A stretch of DNA of 64,000 bases from an uncultured Prevotellaceae bacterium (lineage in GTDB: Bacteria; Bacteroidota; Bacteroidia; Bacteroidales; Bacteroidaceae). The notes under the pieces were generated by a model, which saw only the letters and a program-made list of their open reading frames with translations, was not told where the DNA came from and searched no databases. This document shows positions 17,901 through 27,140 of the stretch, piece after piece. Numbering within the stretch: the first letter of the stretch is position 1; each line of letters starts with the position of its first letter. Where the stretch lies: the NCBI GenBank assembly GCA_902762325.1, contig CACWNV010000002.1:32836-96835 (forward strand), written 5' to 3'. Made by a program: the position numbers and the translations under genes.

Positions 17901-20900
17901 CCCTGGACATTCAACACACCCAAGTCTGAGAGTTGCAGGTTGAAGTTACCTTGGGCAGCCCATCCACCCTCATTATTATATTCCTTCAGGCGAAGCTCAT
18001 TGATCCACACTTCACCGCTCTTCATCTCACCACTCAAGTTACGGACACCGACAATCATCGTCTTCACCTCGCCAAGCGACGGGTTTCCCATCACACTGAT
18101 CTTATTGTTGGGACGGTTCTCGTCGTAAGCGGTATAGACAAGGTTATAAGAAGCCTGCCCCTGAGCCTTTGCAATGTTCCTGTCTCTCTTTACCTGTGTG
18201 AAGAGGTCCAGCGGAATGTCAAGCATGTTCTCTTCTGGCCACACCGAACGGCATCCCTGCAGGGAATACATGTCATAGTGTCCGGGAGGTGTCAGCGTCA
18301 ATGGGATTTCATATTCATAATAGTTGCTCTTATAGTCACTACCGAGACGTATGAACACCGCCAGCTGATGGTCTTCAAGATTCGTGGTGTTCAGTTCCAG
18401 GGCGTTGGCATGCACGAACATCTGCAAGCGTTTGTATTGCCGCATGTCGATGGTAGTATTCTTGTAAACGGCTTTCGACTCCTTCGTACTCAAGTTTGTA
18501 ACGGTCAGGGCAAGTGCCTGCTCATTACTCTCCACAAGTTGTGGCTGAGTAGGATCCTGGGCACGTCGTATGCCTGGAGGAAGCACATAGTTGACAGGAG
18601 TCTTATCGACATTCTCTTCGATATTCACGGCACTGGCGGTCATCTTACCCGTCCGGGCTGAGTTGTCGAGGTTCTGTTCGTAAATACGCCATTCACCACG
18701 CACAAGGTCGAGAGAACCGAACCTCAAAACAATAGGAAGCTCGAACCCTGTAAGGAACATTCGCATGAAACGGATGGAACTGAAGTCGCTAATCGTACCG
18801 AACTTCCTTTCAAAGTCATGAATAGGTATGCGGAACTGATACCATGCCACATGACCTATCGAGCCGTTTCTCAGCTTCGGCTCTGTCTCACGCTTGTCAA
18901 CGATAAAGTTCTGCCCCACTTCCAAGTCTTCGGGACGAATGGACACATGATACTGATAATACCTTTCGTATTCATTCAAGGTGAAATCCTGGTTGATATC
19001 TTCGACATCAGGAAGTGTCTTATAGGAAGTGTCATAGCTTTCACTCCGCGTGTCGGTATCCGGAGAGTTGCCTTGCGGATTGTTGATAAACTTATAACGT
19101 CGAATGATGTCTGCCTCCATCTGGTCGTAATCCGAACCGCGGAAATAATGATAGTTATCGTTGGCAGGGTCGTTCATGATACTATCGAAGACAGCTGGAG
19201 AGACCTTCCCCTGGATAGATGTCAGGAACTGCTGGTAAGAATCGAAAGTACGCTCTTCCTCATCGCTCAGTCCGTTGAGTCCTAAGTCTTGTTTTGCACG
19301 GGAGCCGTTCCCGGTTACAAAAGCATACTTCACCGCCGTCTGTGTGGGAATCTTTCCCCATTGCGTGAAGGTAAACCGATTGCTTCCATCGACGGGCAGA
19401 CCACTCTCATAGAACTTCTTTCCATCGTGGAGCACATCCTCACTCACCTCACCCAGATTGATGTAGAGGTCGCCTCCATACTGGCTGGCGGTGCCTTTCT
19501 CACGGGAATAGACAAACGGATCCATCAGCCAGAACTCGATGTACTCGATATTGGCTGCCTCGAAGTCGCTGGTCTCCAGCTTGCGCATCATACCTCCCCA
19601 CTTGCTGCCGGGATTGTCAAAGCGTCCTTGTGCATTGAGGTCGGGATTGAAGTTGTAAGGTCCTCGTTCGTCTGGATAATAAGCCAGGTTCAGCACAGGC
19701 AACGTGTTGGTTGCACCGTTATAGGAACTCTGGTCACGATAGGGATATAGTTCGTTTACATATACCTCACGGACGAAATAGTTAGAGAGCTGGTTGAGGT
19801 CGCTCTTGATATGTCCCGGTGTAAGTGATGAACTACGACGGGTAAAGAGCGGGTCGATGGTGTACCATGCCAGACGGCTACGGTTGAAACCGCCCTTCAG
19901 GGTCTCCTTGTCATTATATTCGGGGAACATGGAAGGCACACTCGATATCACCCACGACGTAGGACCTGACACATCAATCTCATTCTTGGTGTTCTCAAAG
20001 TCATCAAGATACGAGGCGTTATCTTGCGTTCCATGACTTTGCCCCGCTATGAGTTGTGCGAATTCTCCGGTGAACGAGATCTGGGAAGGTTGTGTGAGGT
20101 GGAGCAATGGAAGCTTGTCAAATAGATTGGTAAGCCACTGGCTTTCTTTCTTCCAGTTGAGGTTCAGACCCCACATGGTGTTGTTCAGCGGTTCATTTCC
20201 CATTGACACCTTGGTCGTAAGAGCCTGCTCGCTGAGATGTTGCAACGTACCGCTCATCTGGAAGTTCTTGGAAAAGTCATACTCCCAGTTCACGCCAAAC
20301 ATTGTCTTGCGCTCCTGACCGTAGTCGGTATTGCTCTCCGAAGATGCCGAGATCGGCACTTCAGAATCGATGAGACTCTGATTGATAATCGTCACCTCAC
20401 CGGCACTATAGTCAACGGTATAGTCCGACCCTTCGGTGAGCCGCACGCCACCTGCCGTCACCACCACGGACCCTTGCGGGATGTTATAGCCGCCCAACGG
20501 TATCACATTCGCCGCCGATCCACGGAACTGTCCTACTAATATATACTTGTCCTTCTCCGCTATCTGCTTGGCAATGGTTTTCGTCGAGTCGTATAGTTCG
20601 GTGAAGGCATAGCCGGCTGCCTTTGACTCCGACACGCCCTTACTCGTCAGATATTTATAAAGGTATTCACCGAACGGTTCTGCCGCCGGGAAGAAGACGC
20701 GTCCGTTGACAATGGTATAACCTTCCACAAAATCGAAATAGCCATTAGGATGTGGCTTCTTATTGTTGTCAAGACGGTCGGCACCCAGCACTCTCAACAA
20801 CGGAAGGCTCTTCACCTCAGGTTCGGGGATGTAAGTGAGATAGACACCCGTAGTGTCGCTCTGGAACTTCACGTCAAGTCTGAACTTCTCTTTCTGTACC

Positions 20901-22558
20901 GAAGAGGCAAGATAATAGACGTTCTTCATCATCAGATCCCAGTTTCCTTGTGCGGGATTGTTTGATGTATTCTTCAGTGCCTTGACGAAAAGTGCCTGAC
21001 TGGTATCGGTGACATCACTTGCAAACTCGCCCACCTGATAGGTCTGACCGCGATAGGTGTACTGGAATGCCACCGCCAGCACCTGGTCGGTCTGGAGGGA
21101 AGTCTTCAGACTGATATATCCCAGTCCCGAGTTCAGCGTGTATTCCGAGGACTTCAGAAGACGGGCACTCTCCAGCTTCTCGTAGTCCACACCTCCGGCA
21201 AACATGCTGATGCCGTCGAGTATCGTCGATGTCTGGTCGATGTTTCGTGCTTCGGCATACTGGTTGACCATCGAGGCGTATTCGGTGTTCGAACCGTTTG
21301 AAGGGTTGGGGATTCCATTGCTTCCCCAGATGGGATTGGAGATCTTGGTGTTTTCGCCTAAGTCGGTGAGGGCAATGATGTTTCTTGTGTTCTCGACCGT
21401 CTCCGTCTTGTTGGTCACCCACACTTCCAGTCGTTTGATTTCGATTCCCGTTGTGACGTTGGGGAGTGTCTTCATGGCCGCATCGTATCTGTCACGGAAG
21501 AACTGAGACAGGAAGAAGTGGCGGTTTTCCTCATAGTTGGCAACATCAATCTCGAAAGGTGTGAAGTGCGCTCCGCCCTTGGAAGAGACACTATGCGTGT
21601 TCGACTTCTTCTGAGAGGCTACCAGCTGAAGTTTTAGTTTACCGAATTGCAAGTCTGTTCTCAGACCGAACAATGCCGACGCTCCCTTTACCAATGAGGA
21701 ATTGCTGGGGAAGGAGACGTTTCCGGCTTCCACAAGCTTGATGATTTCATCTTCCTTGCCGTCGAACTTCAACTTCAGGTTCTGCGCATCCATGTCAAAC
21801 GTGGCATCGGTGTTGTAGTTCAGGTTCATGTTCACCTTGTCTCCCACCTTACCGTTGACATTCAGGTTGATCTTCTCGTCGAAGTCCATCGTCGTGGTCT
21901 TACGGTTGCGGACAGGCAGCGACGGGTTCTCAATGTTCTTGATTGTCGCACCGAACTTCAGTTCTGCCGTTCCCTGCGTCTTGATGCGCACACCACCCGG
22001 ACCGAATATCTTTTCGGCTGGTCCCAAGTCGAAGTGCATATCCGTGAAGTCGAACTTCTCTTTTCCCTTTGCCTGATAGATCTCATTGTTCTTCGAGCGG
22101 AAGAACTTGCGCATCCCCTGACGTGTACTCCAGTCCAGATACTCTTGCGGAGACATCATAATAGGTGCGTTGAGCCAAGTGTTGCCCATCTTGTTACCGA
22201 AGACATAGCTGTCGAGCGTGTCGTTGTACTCCACCTGCTGCTTCAGGTTTTCCGGTCGTGAGAGGTCTGCCGCGTTCTGGTCGAGGTCATCGACGGTGAT
22301 GGGCACGGTGCGTTGTATCTTCCAGCGGGGATGCAGGAGCGAGTCGGGAATCTCCTCGTCGTCGTCAATCTCTGCCTGACTGTTCACCTTCGGCTTGTTG
22401 TCGTCATTCTCCTTAGGAGTATTAGGAGAATTTGTATTCCGCGCATTAGTATTACGAGGCGTGACACCACGGGGAACGACTTCCTGGGCGTTGCCGACAA
22501 GACTAAATGCCGACAAAGCCACAATCAGTAACAATAATCCCCGTATCTTGTGCCTCAT
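14939..22558 (-). CDS. sprA: SprA, outer-membrane translocon of the type IX secretion system
   Basis: The 2539-residue product starts with a signal peptide (about 1-24) and has the size and layout of SprA (Sov in Porphyromonas). SprA forms the very large beta-barrel through which type IX cargo crosses the outer membrane. Recognisable family stretches are the N-terminal DLGPAEKIFGPGGVRIKTQG, the LNGLSDEEE region, and many C-terminal amphipathic strands ending in DFGLSIKMSLTR. A Lys/Asn/Asp-rich low-complexity linker lies near residues 1920-1980. The gene begins three bases after ruvA ends on the same strand, an association I recall from other Bacteroidetes. The other type IX components are not in the window. 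Confidence 0.93.
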   Translation of the reverse strand: MRHKIRGLLLLIVALSAFSLVGNAQEVVPRGVTPRNTNARNTNSPNTPKENDDNKPKVNSQAEIDDDEEIPDSLLHPRWKIQRTVPITVDDLDQNAADLSRPENLKQQVEYNDTLDSYVFGNKMGNTWLNAPIMMSPQEYLDWSTRQGMRKFFRSKNNEIYQAKGKEKFDFTDMHFDLGPAEKIFGPGGVRIKTQGTAELKFGATIKNIENPSLPVRNRKTTTMDFDEKINLNVNGKVGDKVNMNLNYNTDATFDMDAQNLKLKFDGKEDEIIKLVEAGNVSFPSNSSLVKGASALFGLRTDLQFGKLKLQLVASQKKSNTHSVSSKGGAHFTPFEIDVANYEENRHFFLSQFFRDRYDAAMKTLPNVTTGIEIKRLEVWVTNKTETVENTRNIIALTDLGENTKISNPIWGSNGIPNPSNGSNTEYASMVNQYAEARNIDQTSTILDGISMFAGGVDYEKLESARLLKSSEYTLNSGLGYISLKTSLQTDQVLAVAFQYTYRGQTYQVGEFASDVTDTSQALFVKALKNTSNNPAQGNWDLMMKNVYYLASSVQKEKFRLDVKFQSDTTGVYLTYIPEPEVKSLPLLRVLGADRLDNNKKPHPNGYFDFVEGYTIVNGRVFFPAAEPFGEYLYKYLTSKGVSESKAAGYAFTELYDSTKTIAKQIAEKDKYILVGQFRGSAANVIPLGGYNIPQGSVVVTAGGVRLTEGSDYTVDYSAGEVTIINQSLIDSEVPISASSESNTDYGQERKTMFGVNWEYDFSKNFQMSGTLQHLSEQALTTKVSMGNEPLNNTMWGLNLNWKKESQWLTNLFDKLPLLHLTQPSQISFTGEFAQLIAGQSHGTQDNASYLDDFENTKNEIDVSGPTSWVISSVPSMFPEYNDKETLKGGFNRSRLAWYTIDPLFTRRSSSLTPGHIKSDLNQLSNYFVREVYVNELYPYRDQSSYNGATNTLPVLNLAYYPDERGPYNFNPDLNAQGRFDNPGSKWGGMMRKLETSDFEAANIEYIEFWLMDPFVYSREKGTASQYGGDLYINLGEVSEDVLHDGKKFYESGLPVDGSNRFTFTQWGKIPTQTAVKYAFVTGNGSRAKQDLGLNGLSDEEERTFDSYQQFLTSIQGKVSPAVFDSIMNDPANDNYHYFRGSDYDQMEADIIRRYKFINNPQGNSPDTDTRSESYDTSYKTLPDVEDINQDFTLNEYERYYQYHVSIRPEDLEVGQNFIVDKRETEPKLRNGSIGHVAWYQFRIPIHDFERKFGTISDFSSIRFMRMFLTGFELPIVLRFGSLDLVRGEWRIYEQNLDNSARTGKMTASAVNIEENVDKTPVNYVLPPGIRRAQDPTQPQLVESNEQALALTVTNLSTKESKAVYKNTTIDMRQYKRLQMFVHANALELNTTNLEDHQLAVFIRLGSDYKSNYYEYEIPLTLTPPGHYDMYSLQGCRSVWPEENMLDIPLDLFTQVKRDRNIAKAQGQASYNLVYTAYDENRPNNKISVMGNPSLGEVKTMIVGVRNLSGEMKSGEVWINELRLKEYNNEGGWAAQGNFNLQLSDLGVLNVQGRYISEGFGGLEEGVAQRSNEDLKSYTITTNVELGKFFPDKAKVSAPLYYTVSKNENRPKYNPLDTDMRLKEALNSMENAHERDSLENIAVTKTTNTNFSLSNVRVGIQNKRHPTPIDPANFSFTYSHSHSKVTGETTVYEKEDNWRGAMNYSWTPVFKPLEPFKKLKSKSKWLEILKRFGLNWLPQNVGFNTEINRIYKELQQRDMEDLAGSKLPLIFNEEFVWNREFQLRWDLTKNLHMTFNSATHSEIEEPYTPVNKDLYPDRYEAWKDSVWSSIRHFGVPLDYNQSFQTSYQLPLNLLPIFDWLNADAAYESTYHWVRGTDLDDGTSLGNDIVSNRTIRLNGTFNMEKLYNHIPFLKKTNERFNKEKSQSQLNREKLQKEQNKVKAAADKNKTADGKTNDKANDKAKNALPKNSKSFEKEITLMPDTTLELSHGKKTKRFVLTAKTENGKPYTLKYKKVDENKIKIFSKVDSAMKVKVTITPKDPLDEKGWYKAAQVLARLAMSVRSISFSYRNQYSMSLPGFMPTVGKAFGQTRSADALSPGLDFAFGFMGDSYVDKAKDKGWLHLSDSVAAAGTNNTDDLQLRVTLEPVKNLKIDLNASRTKTTAKSVQFMYKGNPTTLNGTFTMTTMSLKSAFDGIGDASSGYQSKSFTKFCNSIEGFRGRVEAQYKDAVYPNGTTLAGKPFDPANGQVNSYSSDVLIPAFLAAYTSNGGSSLNIFPALSQLLPNWTLRYSGLGKLPWFRDVFKSVNINHSYKSIYSVGAFNSYSNYVEYMDGLGFVADAMTGNPVPSSMYNVSTVSINEAFSPLLGVDVTLQNNLTCKLEYRTTRVLTLSMTSIQVNEAISKDWVIGAGYKINNFSFFASRNHRAVKGSKKGNNEDQQQQNNRNSSRGKTTVNHDLNLRLDLSLRKQASITRDIATVTSSATSGNTAFKLSFSAEYTLSKLMSMSFYFNRQTNTPLLASNSYPTTTQDFGLSIKMSLTR

Positions 22559-22561
22559 AAT

Positions 22562-23200
22562 CTACTTTATCATTTTCAATGCCAGCTTCACCACCTGTTC
22601 GACGGGAAGTGACGGCTGATCTTTCAGAATGGCATTCACCACTTTTGCCGAAGGTGCGGGCGAGAATCCCAGCATCAGCAATGCCTGTATGGCTTCGTCT
22701 CTGACGATGGATGTCTGTAGGGCTTCCTCTCCGCTTACACCTTGCCGGTCGTCGTTACGTTTTCCTTCTGCGCCTCCCTCGATGCCGAGCGTTGCAATTT
22801 TATCCCGCAGGTCGACGATGATGCGCTGGGCGGTCTTCAGTCCGATACCTTTCACGCTCTTCAACATCCGCTCGTCACCGTTGGCAATGGTGTTGCAGAG
22901 TTCAGCCGGCGACGATGCCGACAAGATCATACGTGCCGTATTTGCGCCGACACCGCTCACGGTGATCAGCAGCTGGTAGAGGGCACGCTCTTGTCTCGTC
23001 GAGAAGCCATAGAGGGTGAAGGAGTCGTCACGGCCACCCGTAACAAGTGCCTCGTGAACAAACAGCTTCACGTCTTTCTTTCCCTGAATGCCGCTAAATG
23101 TGTTGAGCGAAATATTCAGTGCATATCCCACCCCTGCCGCTTCCACGACAGCCAGTGTAGGGGTCAGCTCAGTCAGTTCGCCCTTGATATATTCTATCAT
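22562..23200 (-). CDS. ruvA: Holliday junction DNA helicase subunit RuvA
   Basis: RuvA binds four-way junctions as a tetramer and directs the RuvB motor during recombinational repair. The 212-residue protein has the N-terminal OB-fold (MIEYIKGELTEL to FTLYGFST), two helix-hairpin-helix motifs (LLITVSGVGANTARMIL and LKSVKGIGLKTAQRIIVDL) and a C-terminal three-helix domain (EAIQALLMLGFS to VVKLALKMIK) that contacts RuvB. The length is normal. It is the promoter-proximal gene of a ruvA-sprA unit, and ddh is transcribed divergently from the shared 273-base intergenic region. Confidence 0.96.
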   Translation of the reverse strand: MIEYIKGELTELTPTLAVVEAAGVGYALNISLNTFSGIQGKKDVKLFVHEALVTGGRDDSFTLYGFSTRQERALYQLLITVSGVGANTARMILSASSPAELCNTIANGDERMLKSVKGIGLKTAQRIIVDLRDKIATLGIEGGAEGKRNDDRQGVSGEEALQTSIVRDEAIQALLMLGFSPAPSAKVVNAILKDQPSLPVEQVVKLALKMIK

Positions 23201-23423
23201 TTCTCAAGTCGTTTTGTATATATACAACCCTATAAACGCAACTTTCATCATAATTATTGCATCAACGGAAAAGATTTCTGTCCGATAACGCATCCTTGAA
23301 GGGCATTTTCCAGGCTCAATGGCGGCAGAAAAGCCTTTCATCGGCGATTTCGTCCCATCAGTAATAGTATGTTTTAAAGTGTTAAATTCATGACAATATA
23401 ACAGAGAATTCAGAGATTCATTG

Positions 23424-23431
23424 TATTTTTG
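23424..23431 (+). promoter_or_regulatory. -7 promoter box for ddh
   Basis: TATTTTTG matches TAnnTTTG exactly and lies 43 bases before the ddh ATG. No TTTG-like -33 element is evident, so strength is uncertain. Confidence 0.5.
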
Positions 23432-23473
23432 CAATGCAAAAACGAATATTTGTAACAAACAACACATAAAGAC

Positions 23474-24373
23474 ATGAAAAAAATCAGAGTAGCCGTCGTG
23501 GGTTACGGCAACATCGGACGGTATGCAGTAGAGGCATTGGAAACAGCATCTGACATGGAGATTGCGGGCATCGTGCGCCGCAAGGGAGCAGCTGACAAGC
23601 CTGCCGAGTTAGCAGAGTATGAAGTGGTAAGCGACATCCGTGAGTTGAAAGATGTAGATGTGGCTATTCTGGCTACACCCACCCGCTCGTGCGAGGAATA
23701 TGCACGACAGATCCTGCCGTTAGGCATCAACACCGTCGACTCATTCGACATACATACTGGCATCGTCGACTACCGTCGTGCGCTCGACGCCATCAACAAG
23801 GAGACAAACACGGTGAGCGTCATCGCCGCCGGATGGGACCCGGGATCGGACAGCATCGTGCGCTCGCTCATGCAGAGCCTTGCACCGAAGGGTCTGTCTT
23901 ACACCAACTTCGGACCAGGCATGTCGATGGGACACAGCGTCTGCGTGCGCTCCAAGGAGGGCGTCAGGAATGCCCTGTCGATGACCATTCCTCTGGGAGA
24001 GGGAATCCACCGCCGCATGGTGTATGTAGAACTGGAAGACGGGGCAAAGCTCGAGGAGGTGACGGCTGCCATCAAGGCCGACCCCTACTTTGCTTCCGAC
24101 GAGACACATGTCTTCGCCGTTGAGTCGGTCGACGACGTACGCGACATGGGACACGGTGTGAACCTCGTAAGAAAAGGTGTGAGCGGAAAGACACAGAACC
24201 AGCGCCTCGAGTTCAACATGTCCATCAACAACCCTGCTCTCACGGGACAGGTGCTCGTCAACGTGGCACGTGCTTCCATGCGCCAGCAGCCGGGGTGCTA
24301 TACGATGATTGAGATTCCCGTCATCGACATGCTCTCAGGCGACCGCGAAGAGTTAATCCGACACCTGGTGTGA
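23474..24373 (+). CDS. ddh: meso-diaminopimelate D-dehydrogenase
   Basis: Ddh converts tetrahydrodipicolinate directly to meso-diaminopimelate with NADPH and ammonia, a one-step route to the cell-wall and lysine precursor. The 299-residue protein opens with the Rossmann motif VAVVGYGNIGRYAVEAL. It contains the family segments ATPTRSCEEYA, AAGWDPGSDSIVR, FGPGMSMGHSVCVR and HVFAVESVDDVRDMGHGVN. The length and start fit the family. Only 16 bases separate it from the SusC-like gene on the same strand, so read-through into the susCD pair is possible. Confidence 0.95.
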   Translation: MKKIRVAVVGYGNIGRYAVEALETASDMEIAGIVRRKGAADKPAELAEYEVVSDIRELKDVDVAILATPTRSCEEYARQILPLGINTVDSFDIHTGIVDYRRALDAINKETNTVSVIAAGWDPGSDSIVRSLMQSLAPKGLSYTNFGPGMSMGHSVCVRSKEGVRNALSMTIPLGEGIHRRMVYVELEDGAKLEEVTAAIKADPYFASDETHVFAVESVDDVRDMGHGVNLVRKGVSGKTQNQRLEFNMSINNPALTGQVLVNVARASMRQQPGCYTMIEIPVIDMLSGDREELIRHLV

Positions 24374-24389
24374 TAAAAAGGATAATATC

Positions 24390-27125
24390 ATGAAAACACT
24401 ACGAATCATCACCTGCCTCGTCACATCGCTCTCTCTGTCAACGGCGTATGCCCAGAACAAAGTGTTCCAGTACATCCTCAACGACAGCATCCAGGAGCGA
24501 ATCCAGATGGGGTCTGCCGACCGTGTGGGCGAAGAGCGCATGAATAAAGGTCTGGTGACAACCTCCCTTGACGCGCTCAGCGGTCAGGCGGCGGGTGTGA
24601 ATGTGTCGTCGACGGGTGCTGACAGGATGGCGATGCTTTCCAGTGTGCGCGTGCGTGGTACGACATCACTCACCGGCGGAAACGACCCGCTGGTGATCAT
24701 CGACGGCGTATCGTGCGACCTTGCGACGCTTTCAAGCATCTACCCTGCCGACATCGAGAGCTTCACCATCCTCAAGAACGCTGCCGAGACGGCTCAGTAC
24801 GGCTCACGCGGCGCTTCGGGTGTCATCGAAGTGACGACGAAGAAAGGAAAGGGCGGGAAGTTCCATATCAACTATAGCGGCATCTTCGGCTTCGAGTCGG
24901 TGTATAAGAACCTGCACATGCTCAACCGTGCGGATTATATCACTACGGCACAGAACCTCGGCTTAGCGTATAATGACAAAGGCTACGACACCGACTTCCT
25001 CTCTGCCATCACGAGGACAGGACTGGTGCAGAACCATCATGTGGCGTTCAGCGGCGGCTCCGACCAGTCGAACTACCGCGCATCGGTGGCGATAATGGAC
25101 TACAACACCATCATCCGGAACAACAAGCATACCAACTATGTGGCTAAACTGGACATCACGCAGAAGGCTTTCAACGATTTAATGACCTTCGAGCTGGGCG
25201 TGTTCGGCTCCTCTCAGAAGTCCAACAACCTCTTTGATGTGCAGAAGCTGTTCTATTCGGCGGCTACGCAGAACCCGACGTTCCCCTACGACGAGGATGC
25301 CCTGGGGACATGGAAGAAGAACTCTACGGCTTCACAGATCACAGCGCCCGATGCGGTGATGAACATGAAGAACGACGAGCAGAACATGCACTTCAACACC
25401 CATGCCCGACTCACATTTGACCTCACCTCATTGTTCCCCTCTTCCGAGAAGACACAGAAAGGAATAGAGAGCCTGTTGCTAAAGGTGTTCGGCTCTTACT
25501 CCTATAGCTCCACCGAAGATGCCCAGTTCTGCCCCACATGGACTTGGGCGCAGGGACGTGCCTACCGTGGCGAACACAAGAAGGAAGATCTGCTGGGGAA
25601 CATCATTCTCACGTATAAGAACACATGGAACATCCATCATCTTGAGGCGAGCCTCTTGGGAGAATACCAGAAGAGCAGGCTGACGGGATTCTGGACGGAG
25701 GTGAAGGGATTCACGACCAATGCCGTGGGGTACGACAACCTCGGAGCGGCAAGCACCATCCCCTTTGGCGGGACGGGCTCCAACTACGAAGACCCGAAGC
25801 TGGCATCTGCCATGGCAAGCATCTCCTACACCCTGCTCGACACCTATAAGCTGACGTTCACCACCCGTGCCGACGGCTCGTCCATGGTGGGCGACAACAA
25901 CACATGGGGATTCTTCCCCTCCGTCTCGGCTGAATGGAACATCCTCAAGCAGTTCCCAAGCCTTCCGATGACCACTCTCAAGCTGCGTAGCGGATACGGC
26001 ACCACGGGTAACCTGGGAGGTGTGTCGTCCTACTACTCTCTACAGAGGATGCAGCAGATAGGCATCTTCAGCATCAACGGCACGCCGACCGTCACGATGG
26101 GCATCATCCGGAACGACAACCCCGACCTGAAATGGGAGACTCGTTCCACCTTCAACATCGGTGCGGATGTGGGTATATGGAAGAACAGAGTGGTCTTGAC
26201 GGCTGAATACTATTACTCGAAGACGACGGACATGCTCTATCTCTATGATGTGCCCGTACCGCCCTACGCCTACGACAAGATGCTGGCGAATATCGGTTCG
26301 ATGAGAAACACCGGATTCGAGCTGGGACTGGGCGTGACACCTGTCTATCAGAAAGACATGGAACTGAACATCAACGTCAACCTCTCATGGCAGCGCAACA
26401 AGCTGCTTTCGCTGAGCGGCGACTTCAACGGGACGTATATGTCTGCCAACAGCATCACGCCCATCGGCGGACTCAACGGCGCAGGGTTCCACGGAGGTGA
26501 TAACAAAATCGTCTATCAGATTGTCGGTCAGCCACTTGGCGTGTTCTACCTGCCGCATTGCAAGGGTGTCAGACAAGACAATTCGGGCGCCTGTTACTAT
26601 GAGATTGAAGACCTGAACCACAACGGTGTCGTCAACATCGAGGACGGTGCCGACCGCTATGTAGCAGGACAGGCTATGCCGAAGATGACACTCGGCTCGA
26701 ACATCGCCTTCCGCTACAAGAACTTCGACATCTCGCTCCAGATGAACGGCGCCTTCGGCCATAAGATCTACAACGGCACGTCGCTCACCTATATGAACAT
26801 GACCAGCTTCCCCGACTATAACGTGATGCAGGGCGCACCGGAACGGAACATCAAGGACCAGACCGCCACCGACTACTGGCTGGAGCGTGGCGACTACCTG
26901 AACTTCGACTATCTGACCATCGCATGGAATGTACCCCTGCGCTCGAAGTTCATCAACTCCCTGCGCGTGTCCTGCTCGGTGAACAACCTGGGAACCATCA
27001 CGTCCTATAGTGGTATCACCCCGATGATAAACAGCTATGTGGTGTCCAGCACCCTGGGAATAGACGACAAACGGTCGTATCCTGCCTACCGCTCCTATAG
27101 CATCGGACTGAACATTTCATTCTAA
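24390..27125 (+). CDS. SusC/RagA-family TonB-dependent outer-membrane receptor, short form
   Basis: The 911-residue protein has a signal peptide (MKTLRIITCLVTSLSLSTAYAQ). A plug domain then starts almost at once (SLDALSGQAAGVNV, SSVRVRGTTSLTGGNDPLVIIDGV, DIESFTILKNAAETAQYGSRGASGVIEVTTKKG). A 22-strand-type barrel ends in YRSYSIGLNISF. The carboxypeptidase-regulatory-like domain usually found between signal and plug in SusC proteins is absent. Together with the SusD-like lipoprotein it should import an oligosaccharide or peptide-like nutrient. No glycoside hydrolase or sensor gene lies nearby, so the substrate is unknown. Confidence 0.92.
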   Translation: MKTLRIITCLVTSLSLSTAYAQNKVFQYILNDSIQERIQMGSADRVGEERMNKGLVTTSLDALSGQAAGVNVSSTGADRMAMLSSVRVRGTTSLTGGNDPLVIIDGVSCDLATLSSIYPADIESFTILKNAAETAQYGSRGASGVIEVTTKKGKGGKFHINYSGIFGFESVYKNLHMLNRADYITTAQNLGLAYNDKGYDTDFLSAITRTGLVQNHHVAFSGGSDQSNYRASVAIMDYNTIIRNNKHTNYVAKLDITQKAFNDLMTFELGVFGSSQKSNNLFDVQKLFYSAATQNPTFPYDEDALGTWKKNSTASQITAPDAVMNMKNDEQNMHFNTHARLTFDLTSLFPSSEKTQKGIESLLLKVFGSYSYSSTEDAQFCPTWTWAQGRAYRGEHKKEDLLGNIILTYKNTWNIHHLEASLLGEYQKSRLTGFWTEVKGFTTNAVGYDNLGAASTIPFGGTGSNYEDPKLASAMASISYTLLDTYKLTFTTRADGSSMVGDNNTWGFFPSVSAEWNILKQFPSLPMTTLKLRSGYGTTGNLGGVSSYYSLQRMQQIGIFSINGTPTVTMGIIRNDNPDLKWETRSTFNIGADVGIWKNRVVLTAEYYYSKTTDMLYLYDVPVPPYAYDKMLANIGSMRNTGFELGLGVTPVYQKDMELNINVNLSWQRNKLLSLSGDFNGTYMSANSITPIGGLNGAGFHGGDNKIVYQIVGQPLGVFYLPHCKGVRQDNSGACYYEIEDLNHNGVVNIEDGADRYVAGQAMPKMTLGSNIAFRYKNFDISLQMNGAFGHKIYNGTSLTYMNMTSFPDYNVMQGAPERNIKDQTATDYWLERGDYLNFDYLTIAWNVPLRSKFINSLRVSCSVNNLGTITSYSGITPMINSYVVSSTLGIDDKRSYPAYRSYSIGLNISF

Positions 27126-27140
27126 CTTAAACTCGACAAC

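Noticed and set aside
15818-20539. Several plus-strand frames of 100-280 codons opposite sprA
   Set aside because: None has a recognisable start context or family resemblance; they follow from the codon usage of the long sprA frame.
23204-23467. 87-codon minus-strand frame between ruvA and ddh
   Set aside because: It covers the divergent promoter region, shows no family features and has no ribosome-binding site.
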